In this document: one piece after another, positions 23,530 to 35,045 of the stretch
Layout: each line of letters opens with the position of its first letter
Position numbering within the stretch: the first letter of the stretch is position 1
Assembly: GCA_026545765.1 (NCBI GenBank)
Contig: CM048840.1
Span: forward strand, 82,736,877 to 82,800,876
Length of the DNA: 64,000 nucleotides
From: Plantago major
Lineage: Eukaryota > Streptophyta > Magnoliopsida > Lamiales > Plantaginaceae
Reading direction: 5' to 3'
Made by a program: the position numbers and the translations under genes
The notes under the pieces: model-generated
Seen by the model: only the letters and a program-made list of their open reading frames with translations
Told to the model about the DNA's origin: nothing
Databases searched by the model: none

Positions 23530-24788
23530 TTCCAGCTAGTACGCACCCTCTGCAAGGGTAGCTGGACCTGCTATTGTGATCGACGAAGCATCAAAGAAAT
23601 ATGAACTGGAAGGTGATTTGAGGCATACACTACCTGTGTTTTTCGGAAACCCTGAGGAGGATTCCCTCCGGTTCATCCAACATTTTGAATATGCATTCAG
23701 CAATTTATCTAAACAAGGGTTGGAGGAAGAACAGGTTACGTGTGTGTTATTTCCCCTCGTGATGAAGGGTAATGCCAAGGATTGGTTATGGAGAATTGCC
23801 CCAGGATCGCTTACTTCTTGGGAGGATATTCTCAAGGCCTTCTACAAAAGGTTCTTCCTACACTCAAAGACAGTGAAGCTTCGAAAAGAAATATCTGAGT
23901 TTAGTCAGCAAAAAGGGGAATGCTTTGATGTTGCGTGGGAAAGATATCTTGGAATGATAAGATCATGCCCACACCATGGATTTTTTGAGCAGGTACTTAT
24001 GAGCACCTTCTATGAAGGATTGAATGTAGAACACCAGACTGTGATAGAAGTGAGTGGTGTGGTATTTTGAGCAAGACACCTGTGGAGATGAGGATGATTT
24101 TTGAAGACATGGCAAACCGTGCATTAATCTTGGGAGATAAAAGGAATCCTATCGAGATCAAGGAGCCTGAACTGTTATATGCTGAAGATATTGATAGGAT
24201 TATCAATGAATTGCGACAGGGTGCAAGGGGACCAGCTCCGGAAATGGTGAATAGTGCAAATATTTTACCGAAGAGCAGCTCATTTAGCGAAAGCACATTG
24301 GTGGCCTTAATTGCCCATGATGAAAAATTTATGCAAGTTTTTATGAAGGGGCAAGAGAGAACAGGACAACAGATTGAAGGGATGATGAGCAGAGTAGAGG
24401 ACTTAGCAGATAGTTTGGCTAACTTCATAGAAGGTCTAGAATTTGGGGATGAAGATGAATTGGAAGAGGAGATTCAGGCAACTACAATACTGCATAGTGA
24501 TAAGGTTGTTGAGAAGCTAGATATGATGCCTAAACCGGAAACTCCACCTACACCAGCTATCGACGTTACTGAGGAGGAAGCTGAGGAGATTATTGAGGAC
24601 CCAAGAAGCAGCACTGAGGTTCTACATAAATCTAATAACCCCTTCCGCCCCCCAGGACCACAAGTTCCCAAGCTATTACCATACCCTGGGAGAGTTGAGA
24701 AGCCAAAAGACGACAGTAAGCTCAAATCTATTCTGGCAATGCTTTCGAAAGTTAATGTGACCATGCCACTGCTGGAGCTTATCGATAA
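23530..24788 (+). pseudogene. Athila gag region
   Basis: The fossil gag of the element. A retrotransposon gag domain is recognisable by FFGNPEEDSLRFIQHFEYAF and, further on, AWERYLGMIRSCPHHG. The acidic C-terminal part ends at the MULE insertion point. In Athila, gag is the capsid-type protein of the particle. Confidence 0.85.
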
Positions 24789-26203
24789 GGGGAAATTTCA
24801 TATACACTCCCTACAAAAGTCCCTAATTACATTTTCAACCCCAGAATTAATTCAATAACACATTAGTCCTTGCAATGTTTGAACTATTACGGAACGGTCC
24901 GAAAGTCAAAGGCAGTATCCAAGTTGGCATGTTTATTCTGACGTGTAAAAGGATGAAAATGATTTTTTCTCATTTTCTTCCTTTTTCGCATTTCTTTTAA
25001 TCGTGGCAGTTGGACTGTTATGTAATTGATTTTCTGCTGGACCAAAGTGTAATAAAAAAGTTATTGCTTAATTTGAAAAAGTAGCATTGGGGGACCTTTA
25101 TGTAATAGATTTATGGGGTCTTAAAACCACAAATATGATATTTTATTTTTTATAATTTTCATAAACTATTTATGGATCAATTTGAAGTTTCTAAAATTTA
25201 TAGGGGTCTTTTATAATTTTCAGAATTTAAATTAAATTTTCTAAAAATTTTCTGGAATTAATCGCAAAATTTGAGAAACGTTTGGGGTTCAATTGCACAA
25301 AACAAGAAATTTTGAACTTAATTGAAAAGGACATAATCTTATTGGGCTCAATTGAATGGTCCAGAAACCCTTTGGGCCTCGCTAGCAATTGCCTAGAATT
25401 TCCCAGAAACTTCCCAAGAACTTTTTAAAAGTTCAATTTCGTCCCTAAGACTTTCCAAAGTTATCAATTAGGTCCAAATAAATATCCAGAATTGTAATAT
25501 GGTCCCTGCGAGCATCAAATTCTCAAAAGCAGGGGCTTTGGATTTTCGAAAACCTCAAATAAGTCCCTGCAACTTACAGAAGTTCTCTAAAACCCTCAAT
25601 TCGACATCCAAGCCCAACATAGATCAAATCTAGACGCAAGACATTATGAATCGAATCCAAAATATATCATTTAGACGAATAAACCAACAACTAAGATTCA
25701 AATTGAAATTCGAACTTTCGTATTCGAAAACATCGACCTACCCAAACCAAATTCGAACTCCCATGACCAAGAAATCACGAATACAAACATCCGACAACCT
25801 GCTCGCCTGGAGGATGAGCTTTGAAGCTCTGTCAATTGCCATTAACGACGTCTTAGCTTCGATCCGCTCTTTGGGGCGAACAAGGCTGTGGATATAGGAA
25901 AAAGAAATTGTTGGAGTCGAGATGGGATGATGGAGGTGGCCGGAGCGGAGCAAGTACGGTGGTTGGTGGTGATGGAGGAGGGCGGAGAAGGTGGGATGAT
26001 GGAGGAGTACTGTTTTTGTTTGTTTTTCCATCATTCCCATCAATCCTCACAATTTCCACATCATCACTTGATTATCCACGTGGATAAACTAAAAATGATG
26101 GTCAGCTCAAATAATATAAAAAGGACTAATGTGTTATTGTTTTAATTGCGGGGACTAATTTGAAATAAGGGTGTTTTGTGGGGAGAGCAGGTGTAATTTT
26201 CCC
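24789..26203. mobile_element. Non-autonomous MULE inside Athila
   Basis: A 1415-bp element with ends GGGGAAATTTCATATACAC and, read backwards, GGGAAAATTACACCTGCTC; the similarity of the two ends continues through AACACATTAGTCCTT. The perfect 9-bp duplication TATCGATAA flanks it (24780-24788 and 26204-26212), which is diagnostic of Mutator-like elements. It has no transposase. The interior is AT-rich with a G-rich patch (25920-26000, GGAGG and GGTGG motifs); short frames there are low in complexity, and no captured gene could be recognised. Confidence 0.92.
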
Positions 26204-26690
26204 TATCGATAATGTCCCCTCCTATGCTAAGTTCTTCAAGGACCTAAATGCTAATAAGAAGAAGCTTTCGTCTATTGAAAAGCTGATTCTTCCAGAAACA
26301 ACAAATTCTGTGATCGGATTACTAGTGAAACAACAAGACCCAGGGAGTTTCGTGATTGATATACAAATGGAGAATGGGAAGGTAACAAAAGGTATGCTCG
26401 ACTTGGGAGCGAGCATTAATCTTATTACCCATGACCTTTATCAGGAGCTCGGTTTGGGGAAGTTGGAACCAGTGAGTATGACTTTGCAGATGGCTGATTG
26501 TAGTATCCAGCGACCACTTGGTATTATACGGGATGCTTTGGTCAAGGTTGACACGTACTTGGTACCAACATATTTTGTAGTTCTACCTCCCAGCAATGCA
26601 GCAACCAGCAGCAGAAACCATGTGATTTTGCTGGGAAGGCCGTTCATGAAAACTGTCAAACTTCAAGTCGATGTTGCATAAGGGAAGATA
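26204..26690 (+). pseudogene. Athila protease region
   Basis: Retropepsin-type aspartic protease of the fossil element: the active site is DLGASINLITHDLY, and a conserved ILLGRPFMKT segment is near 26630-26655. It processes the polyprotein in living relatives. Confidence 0.88.
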
Positions 26691-26693
26691 GCG

Positions 26694-29600
26694 ATGGATA
26701 TCGGAGGCAATCGAATCAGCAAGGATGCAGTCCGTCCTGCGGGTAACTCTAATGCCTATTTTGTTGCAGATTGTGAAACTGAACATGAGATTGCCAAAGA
26801 ATTTCATTGCATCATTGATGACTGTGTATATACTACTTTGCTTGATGATATTGCTAGCGATAAGTTAGAGTCCGCTTTGACACTAGATCCTGATAAGGGA
26901 ATTGCGAGTGATGAAAGTCATGAGCTAATCTGTACTTTAGATTCAGCTGAAACTGAACCGGCAGGTGAACTCGATCCCTCTAGTGAACCATTAGGTGAAT
27001 TCGACTCCCTAAGTAGCAATACTGGGGAATTCGAACCCCCTAGGCCTGACCTTAAGGAACTCCCATCCCACCTTAAGTATGCTTTCCTTGGTGAAAATCG
27101 GTCCAAACCTGTGATAATCTCTTCGAAATTGCAAATGGAAGAAGAGAACCAACTTGTTGAGCTTCTTAAGGAGAATTATGCGGCCATAGGATGGGGAATT
27201 GGAGACATTAAGGGCATTAGCACAACCCGTTGCACACACAGGATAAGTTTAGAAGATGATGCTAAACCTGTTAGGCAACCCCAGTGCAGGCTTAATCCTG
27301 TCATGCAAGATGTAGTGAAAACTGAGATCCTTAAGATGCTTGAGCACGACACAATTTACCCCATAGCTGATAGTAGATGGGTGAAGTCCTGTGCATGTAG
27401 TTCCTAAGAAGTCGGGGGTTACTATCAAAACAAATGAGAAGGGCATAGAGGTCCCGGTAAGAAAAACCATTGGGTGGCGTGTGTGCATTAACTACAGGAA
27501 ACTAAACGCAGCCACTAAGAAAGACCACTTCCCTCTGCCATTCATTGATGAGATGTTTAACCGCCTTGCTGGGCGAGAGTTCTATTATTTTTTGGATGGT
27601 CTTTCAGGATTCTACCAAATACCCATTGCTCAGGAGGATCAGGAGAAGACGACATTTACTTGTCCCTATGGGACTTTTGCCTATCGCAGAATGCCTTTCG
27701 GACTGTGCAACGCTCTTGCTACTTTTCAAAGATGCATGCTTTCTATATTTTCTGACATGGTGCAGGATTTTATAGAGGTCTTCATGGATGACTTCTCTCT
27801 TTTTGGAGATTCTTTTGCTGATTGCTTACATAAACTTGATAAAGTGCTTAAACTCTGCATTGAGTGTAACTTAACTCTTAGCTGGGAAAAAAGTCACTTT
27901 ATGGTTAGAGAAGGAATTGTCTTAGGACATGTAGTCTCAAAACGTGGGATAGAAGTTGATAGAGCAAATCTTGATGTGATTGTTAAACTTCCCCCCCCCC
28001 CCCCCCACTTGTGTGAAAGAGCTGCAATCTTTTCTTGGGCATGTTGGTTTTCATAGGAGATTCATTAAGGATTTTTCGAAAATTGCTAAGTGTTTGAGCA
28101 ACTTGCTTATGAAAGATGTGCCTTTTGTTTTCAATGATGAATGCATTCAGGCTTTTAACATCTTGAAAGAACAGCTTGTTTCCGCTCCCATTGTTGTTGC
28201 CCCTAACTGGTCCTTACCCTTTGAGATTATGTTCGATGCTTCTGATTTCGCTTTAGGTGCTGTTTTAGGACAAAGGATAAATGGACATTTTCATGTGATT
28301 TACTATGCCAGCAAGACACTTAACCCTGCGCAGGTTAACTACACCACAACTGATAAAGAATTCCTAGCTGTTCTTTCCGCATTGGATAAATTTCGTTCGT
28401 ATCTGAAAGGGTTCAAAGTGATCATCCACACGGATCACGCTGCGATCCGCCACCTCATGGCCAAGTGTGATTCTAAGCCGCGCCTCATTTGGTGGGTTTT
28501 GATGTTACAGGAGTTCGATTGCGAAATAGTTGATAAGTGTGGTAAAGATAATCTTGTTGCTGACTATTTATCTAGGCTTGATCCTAAGACAATCTCTCCT
28601 TCTCCACCTATTCCCGATGACCTACCTGATGAGCATCTATTCTCTGTTAGCTTAGAGCCTTGGTTTGCAGATATTGTGAATTTTCTTGTTGCAGGTGTTT
28701 TCCCCGCTAACATGTCTTCGCATGAAAGAAGGAACTTTGCGCTCCGAACCAATGGCTACTTTTGGGATGACCCTCACCTTTTCAAGGAGGGAGCTGATGG
28801 CATCCTACGGCGCTGCATTCCAGAGAGTGAAGTAGGCAGTGTTCTCTCCTTTTGTCATACCATGCAGTGTGGAGGGCACTACAACGGGAAGAAAACTGCT
28901 CTGAAGGTTCTTCAATCAGGTTTCTTTTGGCCCTCTCTGTTTAAAGATGCTCATAAGTTTTGTGCTAGTTGTGATGCATGTCAGCGTAGAGGTAACATTA
29001 GCAAGCGTAATGATATGCCTTTGACCAGCAATCTTGTGGTAGAACCCTTTGAAGTGTGGGGTATTGACTTTATGGGACCCTTTCCCAAAAGTAATGGTAA
29101 TGAATATATTCTTGTTGCTGTGGACTATGTGACTAAGTGGGTGGAGGCTATTGCCACCAGAACTAACGATTCCAAAGTTGTGCTCTCTTTCTTGTCCAAG
29201 AATATTTTCAGCAGGTTTGGTACACCCAGAGCAATCATTAGCGATGGCGGATCTCATTTTATTAACCGTTCATTTGCGAACCTGCTTGTGAAGTATGGAG
29301 TGCAACACCGTGTCGCAACTGCATACCACCCACAAACTTCTGGTCAAGTGGAAGTCAGCAATGGGCAAATCAAGAGCATTCTCACAAGGGTCGTAAAACC
29401 AAATCGTAAGGATTGGTCAACCAAGCTAGATGATGCACTGTGGGCTTATAGAACCTGTTACAAGACTGTTATTGGTACAACCCCCTACCGGTTGGTTTAT
29501 GGCAAAGCTTGTCATCTTCCCGTGGAGTTGGAGCACAAAGCGGCATGGGCCACCAAGGAGCTAAATCTCGATATGCAGGCAGTTGGGGAAGAAAGATTGC

Positions 29601-29950
29601 TGCAGATCTTCGAGCTGGAAGAACTCCTCCACCTTGCCTTTGAGAATGCAAAGATTTACAAGCAGAAGACAAAAGAGTATCATGACAAGGGGATAAACCG
29701 CAATGACTTGCACCCAGGTATGAAAGTTTTGGTTTTTAACTCTCGTCTTAAACTGTTTCCAGGAAAGTTGCGTTCGCGTTGGGATGGACCGTACACGATC
29801 ATTCATGTGGCACCGCAAGGTGCTGTCGAACTCTTGAATTCCGCTGACGGTTCCACCTTCAAGGTCAATGGGCAGCGAGTTAAACCATACTTTCAAGGGT
29901 ACATTGAGCGACCGGAAGAAGTGGTCGAACTCTCCGAGTCCAGTGAATGA
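26694..29950 (+). pseudogene. Athila reverse transcriptase, RNase H and integrase region
   Basis: Pol of the fossil element. Reverse transcriptase is recognised by WRVCINYRKLN, FYQIPIAQEDQEKTTF and the catalytic FMDDF near 27785. RNase H follows with [13 protein letters not shown] near 28235 and HTDHAA near 28430. Integrase has the HHCC zinc region (28857-28985), the catalytic GIDFMGPF near 29060, ISDGGSHF near 29240 and a downstream [10 protein letters not shown]. No chromodomain is present. The region is broken at a few places. Confidence 0.92.
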
Positions 29951-31279
29951 CTCTAAATTGTACATCATAGGCAAGCCACTGTTGACCCCATTCTTTTTTC
30001 TTCTTTACTCCACGCTTGAGGACATGCTTGAGTTTAGGTTTGGGGAGGGGGAATGTGCTCTCTAGTGTCTTGTCTGCGTTTTCTCTATTTTCTGAGTCTC
30101 TAGAGTCTTTCGTCCTTTACTTTCTGTTTGTTTTGGTCATTTTTCTTTTCTTCTCTAGAGTCTTTCGTGAGTCATTCTTCCAAGTTACGAAAACTTCTAT
30201 TGTGATTGTTAAATCTGCTTGTTGCTTACGTTTTGCACGATTCTCAGCGTAGATAGTGTAGTGGACTTAAGATCTCATAAGTTTATTTTTCCTGTAAATA
30301 GCAAGTTTGTTTAACTCTTTAGTCCAAAAAGCCGGTGAGAAACTTTAAGCCGATGAAAAAATATTGTACCGGCGCTTGTGTGATTTCGAGAAGTGCAAAC
30401 CCTCTTGTTTGTGCCTTTTCATTCTCATGTGTACTCAGTTAAGTTAAGTATGACGAACGACATGCTCTTCATATTTCATATTGTCGAAAGCCAGTGCATT
30501 GCGAAGAACCGGTTTGGGGAGAAGAAATCTGTTGCGTTATGATGTTATTGTTCAAATCCTGTAATATGTATTCCCCCTGATTAGTTGAATTGTCTCGGAG
30601 TGTATCTATGGTGCTTGTCATTACCGTAGTCGTGTTGGGCGTGTTTCAAATACTACCTATATACCGGCGTGGTCCTAAAAAGCCATATGTCCGTGAGGGT
30701 TGATGGCATGTACACCAAACTAACACGCACAAAAGTGCGGACTTCGGTAAAACAGACACTACTAAAAAAGTGAGACTAAAAGAGTCCATAGTGGCCAAAT
30801 TGATTAGAATTTAATTCATTTGATGCAAATAAGTGGTTTATGGAAGTTGGTTCTATGTCTTGGCAAGCTGCTATACGCAAGGAAAAAGTCCCTTCTGACT
30901 TAACTAATTGAGTACATTGCATGAGGTAGTTGATGCACCTTTGTGACGAAAGTCACCTTCCTTTTCTCTTATTGTTCTTGAGATTTTAACCCACTGGACA
31001 CTTCCAGAGTGTGAGAGAGAATAGTGTAGGATTTTCTTGCGAGGGATTGGAGAGTTAGGCTTAAGTGTTATTTATTTGAAAAAACTCTCTTGCAGGATTT
31101 TTTGTGCACTATTTCTGTCAACGCCAGTTGAGTGCAAACCTTTTGCATCTTGTGGATTTAACGCTTACAATGGTAGAGTTCGATCACTTGGAAGATTGAC
31201 TTGTTTTTGTGTTATTATATGTTATAGTCTTAAGTCTAGTTTGTCTTTAATTTGTTTGTTTGCTCAGGGACGAGCAAAG
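29951..31279 (+). other. Athila 3' noncoding region
   Basis: About 1.3 kb between pol and the polypurine tract, without a convincing protein. Blocks of it (30420-30720) are collinear, in reverse, with 56560-56880 in the relic at the right end of the window, which ties the two elements to one clade. Confidence 0.7.
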
Positions 31280-31296
31280 GTTCGGTTTGGGGATTT
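31280..31296 (+). other. Athila polypurine tract
   Basis: The purine-rich GGTTCGGTTTGGGGATTT-type stretch directly before the 3' LTR. The same context lies before an LTR at 55966-55985 (minus strand). Confidence 0.75.
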
Positions 31297-32655
31297 TGAT
31301 GAGACAATATTCTAACATCTCATTTGGTCCTTTTTAGCAGTCTTTGTGAGTCTTTGTCTTTAGTTTTATAGTTTTTTTTAGTTCATTTTTACGCTTTGGT
31401 GTTTTGTTTACTTTTTGCAGAAATCGAATAAGCTGGTTAGCATGGCTCACCGCGGCGAGATTTTACGAGCTTGCAACTAGAAATTGAAAGAAGGCTCGCC
31501 GCGGCGAGGAAATCAGTCCGCCGTGGCGAGATTTAGCGAATGATCATCTTCTGCGATTAAAGAAGACTCGCCGCGGTGAGATTTTGCGAATGGAGCCTCT
31601 GATTTGAAGATTGAAGCTCGCCGCGGCAAAATTATGCGAAGGCTATATATATTGCGATAAAGAAGGCTCGCCGCGGTGAGATTTTGTGATTGGCTCCCCT
31701 GTTTTGAAGGAAGACGCTTGCCGCGGCGAGGGATTCAATCCGCTGCGGTGAGAATTTGCGAGCTGGATATATAATCGACAAAAGGAAGCTCGCCATGGCA
31801 AGCAATCGCCCGCATGACGAGACGCTACCGCTCGTAATTTGTTTTCCTTATTAGATTAGATTTTTTGATTCTTTCTTTCATACTTCCTTTAACCTAGTTT
31901 TTGAAAAAAGCTCCTAGATTCAGACATTGACATTGAGACATCTTTGGAGCTTGGTTATTCATTGATTTTACTCATCAAGATTATTGGTATTGATTTCTCC
32001 ATTGCTTTCTTCTTTACAATTCGTTCTTTATCTTATCGATTGAATTGTATGTTATTACATGCGAGTTTATCATCTATGTTTTGTATGATTTTTACCATGA
32101 ATCTCTGTATGCAATCATCCACTATGAGTAGCTAAACACCTTTGAATACAGTAGTATGTGAAGATTATGCATATTCGTTCTAGGGTTTATCAAAGCACTC
32201 ATATAGGTTAGTCTCGTATAAAATCTTCGTAAAAACCTTCAATTCGATAAGTCCGTATTAAATTCTCTAAATTGTTCATGTTTAAGGATCGTGAATTGAC
32301 GACTCACGATTTCTCCCGTATAATATATTCTAAGAAAAATTGGTTGAATCGAATTGATTGATTTACTGTACAACAACCGTGTGACAAATATGAGTGTTAT
32401 CCCTTGTTCGAATTAGCATAATTGGATCTTGCTACTGTATTCATCTTTCTCTCATTGTTAATCGTAATCTTAGCTTTAGTTAAACTAGTTAGAAGTATAA
32501 CCAAACCATCAGTCAACTGTTACTCGCAAGTATCTGTTTACTCTCACTGCTACGTAGCTTGATTAATTCCTTAGCGAACGACTATGTGGTTTAGCTTGAC
32601 TGTCTATAACAACTGCTTACTACTTAGTTGTCTAAGTATTAATTTGAGCATATCA
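31297..32655 (+). repeat. Athila 3' LTR
   Basis: 1359 bp, same ends as the 5' LTR and about 97-98% identical over the last 800 bp by eye. It carries the same set of CCGCGG palindromes at about 31450-31830. Confidence 0.95.
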
Positions 32656-33074
32656 ATATACTACAAGAACTAATCCTTATACATATACGAAAACATCAAA
32701 CTAAATACCATACATACTTATAAACATCATACTAACAAATCAATTTCACAATAAATCCATCAATTGCACAACCTCAAGCTTAACCCACTACTTAATATAA
32801 GCTATACTAGCTAGTAGATAAGTTTAAAAACATACAATTGATCGAAATTAGCAAAAATCCCAAATTTAGAAAAGTAAGGGTTTTAGACTAATACCTTCTT
32901 TTACGGGAAAAATAGCCGAAGAAGGATGAAATTGAAGGGCCACCGAGTTCCTTGTTGAAAGATCTTCGAAAAGAGTCCAAGATTGGCCGGAATGGTTGAG
33001 TTTTGGCCGAAAATGGTGAAGAAGAGGAGAAGAAGTGAAGCATAATGAAAATGGGGGAAGTCTCTGTCCCGTTT
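32656..33074 (-). other. CACTA 1 leader, right of Athila
   Basis: CACTA 1 sequence continuing from 22037. At 32905-33050 it is collinear, in reverse, with the leader at 35070-35270 of CACTA 2. It contains no gene. Confidence 0.7.
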
Positions 33075-33330
33075 CTTATAACAGTCAGCGACAGATAGCT
33101 TATCTGTATCCATCGCTACGTCGCTGGTTTTAATTTTTTTATTACTTTTAACGACGGATAATCTATCCGTCGTTAAGTTTCTATTTTCCTTCTTTATTTT
33201 TTTTAAAGTCAACACAATGGCTAGGGACGGATAGTCTATCCGTCACTATTTAGCGACGGGCGGATAACTATCCGTCGCTAAAATGAGCGATCCATCGTTA
33301 AGGGGCGACGCCCTTTCCGTCGCTAAATAA
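33075..33330. repeat. CACTA 1 subterminal repeat array (right)
   Basis: Repeated GCGACGGATA / TATCCGTCGCTA motifs next to the right terminus, matching the left array at 19615-20040. Confidence 0.85.
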
Positions 33331-33346
33331 TAGAATTCTTGTAGTG

Positions 33347-33555
33347 GCAGCTGCTACCCTTCGGGTGCGCGCTGGGTAACCCCACGAACCTACGTAATAG
33401 CCTGCAAACCACGAAAGCCAAGTTAAACCGCAACTTGTTGCGACAGGCTCAGACTTAGAAGGCATAAATCACATAAATTCTCTTCCCGTGGGGTTTGAAC
33501 CTGTGACCAAGAGGATATTCTCCTCCCTTTTAACCAACAGAGCCACCCTCGCGGG
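33347..33555 (-). mobile_element. tRNA-derived SINE, 5' half (split by CACTA)
   Basis: Read on the minus strand it starts ACCCGCGAGGGTGGCTC. It has a pol III A box (TGGCTCTGTTGGTTA, 33532-33546) and B box (GGTTCAAACCC, near 33492), the internal promoter of tRNA-derived SINEs. Its 3' part, GCGCGCACCCGAAGGGTAG, matches the conserved Angio-domain of plant SINEs as I remember it. The remaining tail with the poly(A) lies at 19556-19597, beyond the CACTA. Whole length about 250 bp. Confidence 0.82.
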
Positions 33556-33564
33556 TGTAGGTTT

Positions 33565-33784
33565 AATATTGTAAACTGATAGTTGTTGTTATATTTATTG
33601 ATATTGGAAACTTACTAAAAATAGGTCGTAAATGTTTGATTATAAAAAATATTTTAGGAGACTTGTGCCAATCAAACTTTATGAATTTGTTTGGACAGCG
33701 TTGAGTCAGAATTTCTAATTACAGGGTTGATTAATCGAGTATAAACTTATCGGACAATACCAATCTCGCGCAGCTAAACAGGTA
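33565..33784. other. Short intergenic stretch
   Basis: No gene or element is recognised between the SINE and the MITE. Confidence 0.5.
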
Positions 33785-34076
33785 GGCTCTATTTAGCACA
33801 AGCTTATTAGTCAGCTTATCAGCTCGATGAGCTTATTTTTGTAATAAGCATGTTACGTGAACGTCTAGCTGGTAGCTGATCTGATAAGCTTGTCCAGGAA
33901 GCTTATCAAAAAAATAAGCTAGTTGATTTGTTTTTCAATACCATATTTAGCAAAACAGCTAATTGATTTACTAAACACTTTTATAAAAACCAACTAGTTT
34001 ATCAGCTACCCAATCAGCTACCAGCTAGCTTATTAGCTACCGGTTACCTTATCAGTTAGTTTTGCTAAACAGAGTC
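33785..34076. mobile_element. MITE, copy 2 (GCTCTRTTTAGC family)
   Basis: Ends GGCTCTATTTAGCA and, read backwards, GACTCTGTTTAGCA; the 3-mer GTA flanks both sides (33782-33784 and 34077-34079). It is homologous to 17667-17928 and is full of AGCTGATAAGCT motifs. No coding capacity. Confidence 0.7.
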
Positions 34077-34251
34077 GTAGTGTCTCGACCTAGAGTACTT
34101 TTTTTTTTTTTTTTCATATTTACCCAAATTTTCATCAAATAGTCCTCTAAAACTCAATAGTTTTTCCAAACTACACGGTAGGGTCCCGTTGAATCATTTC
34201 AAATTTATTATAGTTTTTACTTTTAATTTTAAATAAAAAGGGGAGGATGTC

Positions 34252-34846
34252 TGATGTAACAATAAAATGTGCGATTTGCATGCTTTTAGACCCTCGTTTT
34301 TTACCCAAGATTCAATATTTACATCATATTATGGCCAATTACCAATTCTTGTATATTTTGTAGGTCATGATTGCGTTTTTGAGGAATTGCACGATTTTAG
34401 GTGCCAAAACCTCATATTTAGGCGAAATCGAGGAAAATAAGGAAATACGCTGATTTGGTTGTTGCACGGAGTTCGAGGTGTCAAAACATGTCATGTGGCC
34501 AACCAATGCGAAGATAATTGAAGATGCTACAACATTGTAGAAGAACACTTTTGGAGGAAACGAAGTTACGAAGCCTGAAATTGAAGAACGAAGAAAACAG
34601 ACAAAACCTGGGGAAATCGAAGGACTGCGGCGTCAGGCTAGAGCCCGAATTTCTAACCTTCCTTAATGACAAAGGGCGGCCAGCACTCGAAATTTACACT
34701 ATAAATAAGTGCCTTGGGTTCTCATAATTAGACACTACGATCAAAGCAGCTCTCTTGAGAGAGAACCAGCTCTCGAGGAAGTTAAACCCCAAAACCCTGG
34801 CCATCAGCAGCAGCAAGGAGAAAACCCTAGAAGCAGCACGAAGACT
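34252..34846 (+). repeat. Left arm of a large inverted repeat, LTR-like
   Basis: About 595 bp inverted relative to 39690-40358. It begins TGATGTAACAAT and has a TATA-like TATAAATAAG near 34701, so it looks like the front half of an LTR. The two arms are recognisable over nearly their full length with moderate divergence. CACTA 2 follows directly at 34847. Confidence 0.8.
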
Positions 34847-34862
34847 CACTACAAGAATTCTA

Positions 34863-35045
34863 CTATTTAGCGACGGAAAGGGGCGACGGATAGAATCCGT
34901 CGCTATTTAGCGACCAATCGGTCAACTTTAGCGACGGATAGAGCGTTTCGCTCTAAATAGCGACGGATAATCTATCCGTCGTTATGTTTTGTTTACTATT
35001 GAATTTTTTTTTAAAAAATGAAGTAATTTAACGACGGATAAATGA
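34863..35045. repeat. CACTA 2 subterminal repeat array (left)
   Basis: Several GCGACGGATA / TATCCGTCG motifs in both orientations next to the left end; the likely TNPA-binding zone by analogy with En/Spm. Confidence 0.85.

Larger units (their letters stand above)
22038..32655 (+). mobile_element. Athila-lineage Ty3/gypsy LTR retrotransposon
   Basis: Complete in outline, 10,618 bp including a nested MULE. It has two LTRs (22038-23386 and 31297-32655, both TGATGAG...ATATCA), a primer-binding site complementary to tRNA-Asp, gag, protease, reverse transcriptase, RNase H and integrase regions, a 1.3-kb 3' noncoding stretch, and a polypurine tract. The 5-bp duplication ATATA flanks it (22033-22037 and 32656-32660). 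Gag and pol sequences and the lack of a chromodomain place it in Athila. The last 800 bp of the LTRs differ at about 20 positions by eye, so it is young, around one to two million years at usual plant rates. It is broken at a few places and carries a DNA transposon. Confidence 0.95.
19598..33346 (-). mobile_element. CACTA transposon 1 (En/Spm), deletion derivative split by Athila
   Basis: Ends are CACTACAAAAATC at 19598 and, read backwards, CACTACAAGAATTC at 33346, with the 3-bp duplication GCA on both sides. Removing the Athila insertion and its duplication leaves about 3.1 kb. Both ends carry arrays of TAGCGACGGATA. On the minus strand it holds the first part of a TNP2 transposase (21584-21357) followed directly by a TNPA/Transposase_24-like gene (21170-20424). 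The TNP2 catalytic core is absent, so it is non-autonomous. It is the same family as CACTA 2 at 34847. It was inserted into a SINE before the Athila landed in its 5' part. Confidence 0.93.

Noticed and set aside
25738-26145. His/Pro-rich frames on both strands inside the MULE at 24789
   Set aside because: Low complexity caused by the G-rich patch; not similar to a captured gene that I can name.
33480-33550. tRNA-like A and B boxes
   Set aside because: Not a tRNA gene: no cloverleaf is formed, and the sequence continues into a SINE body with a 3' domain.
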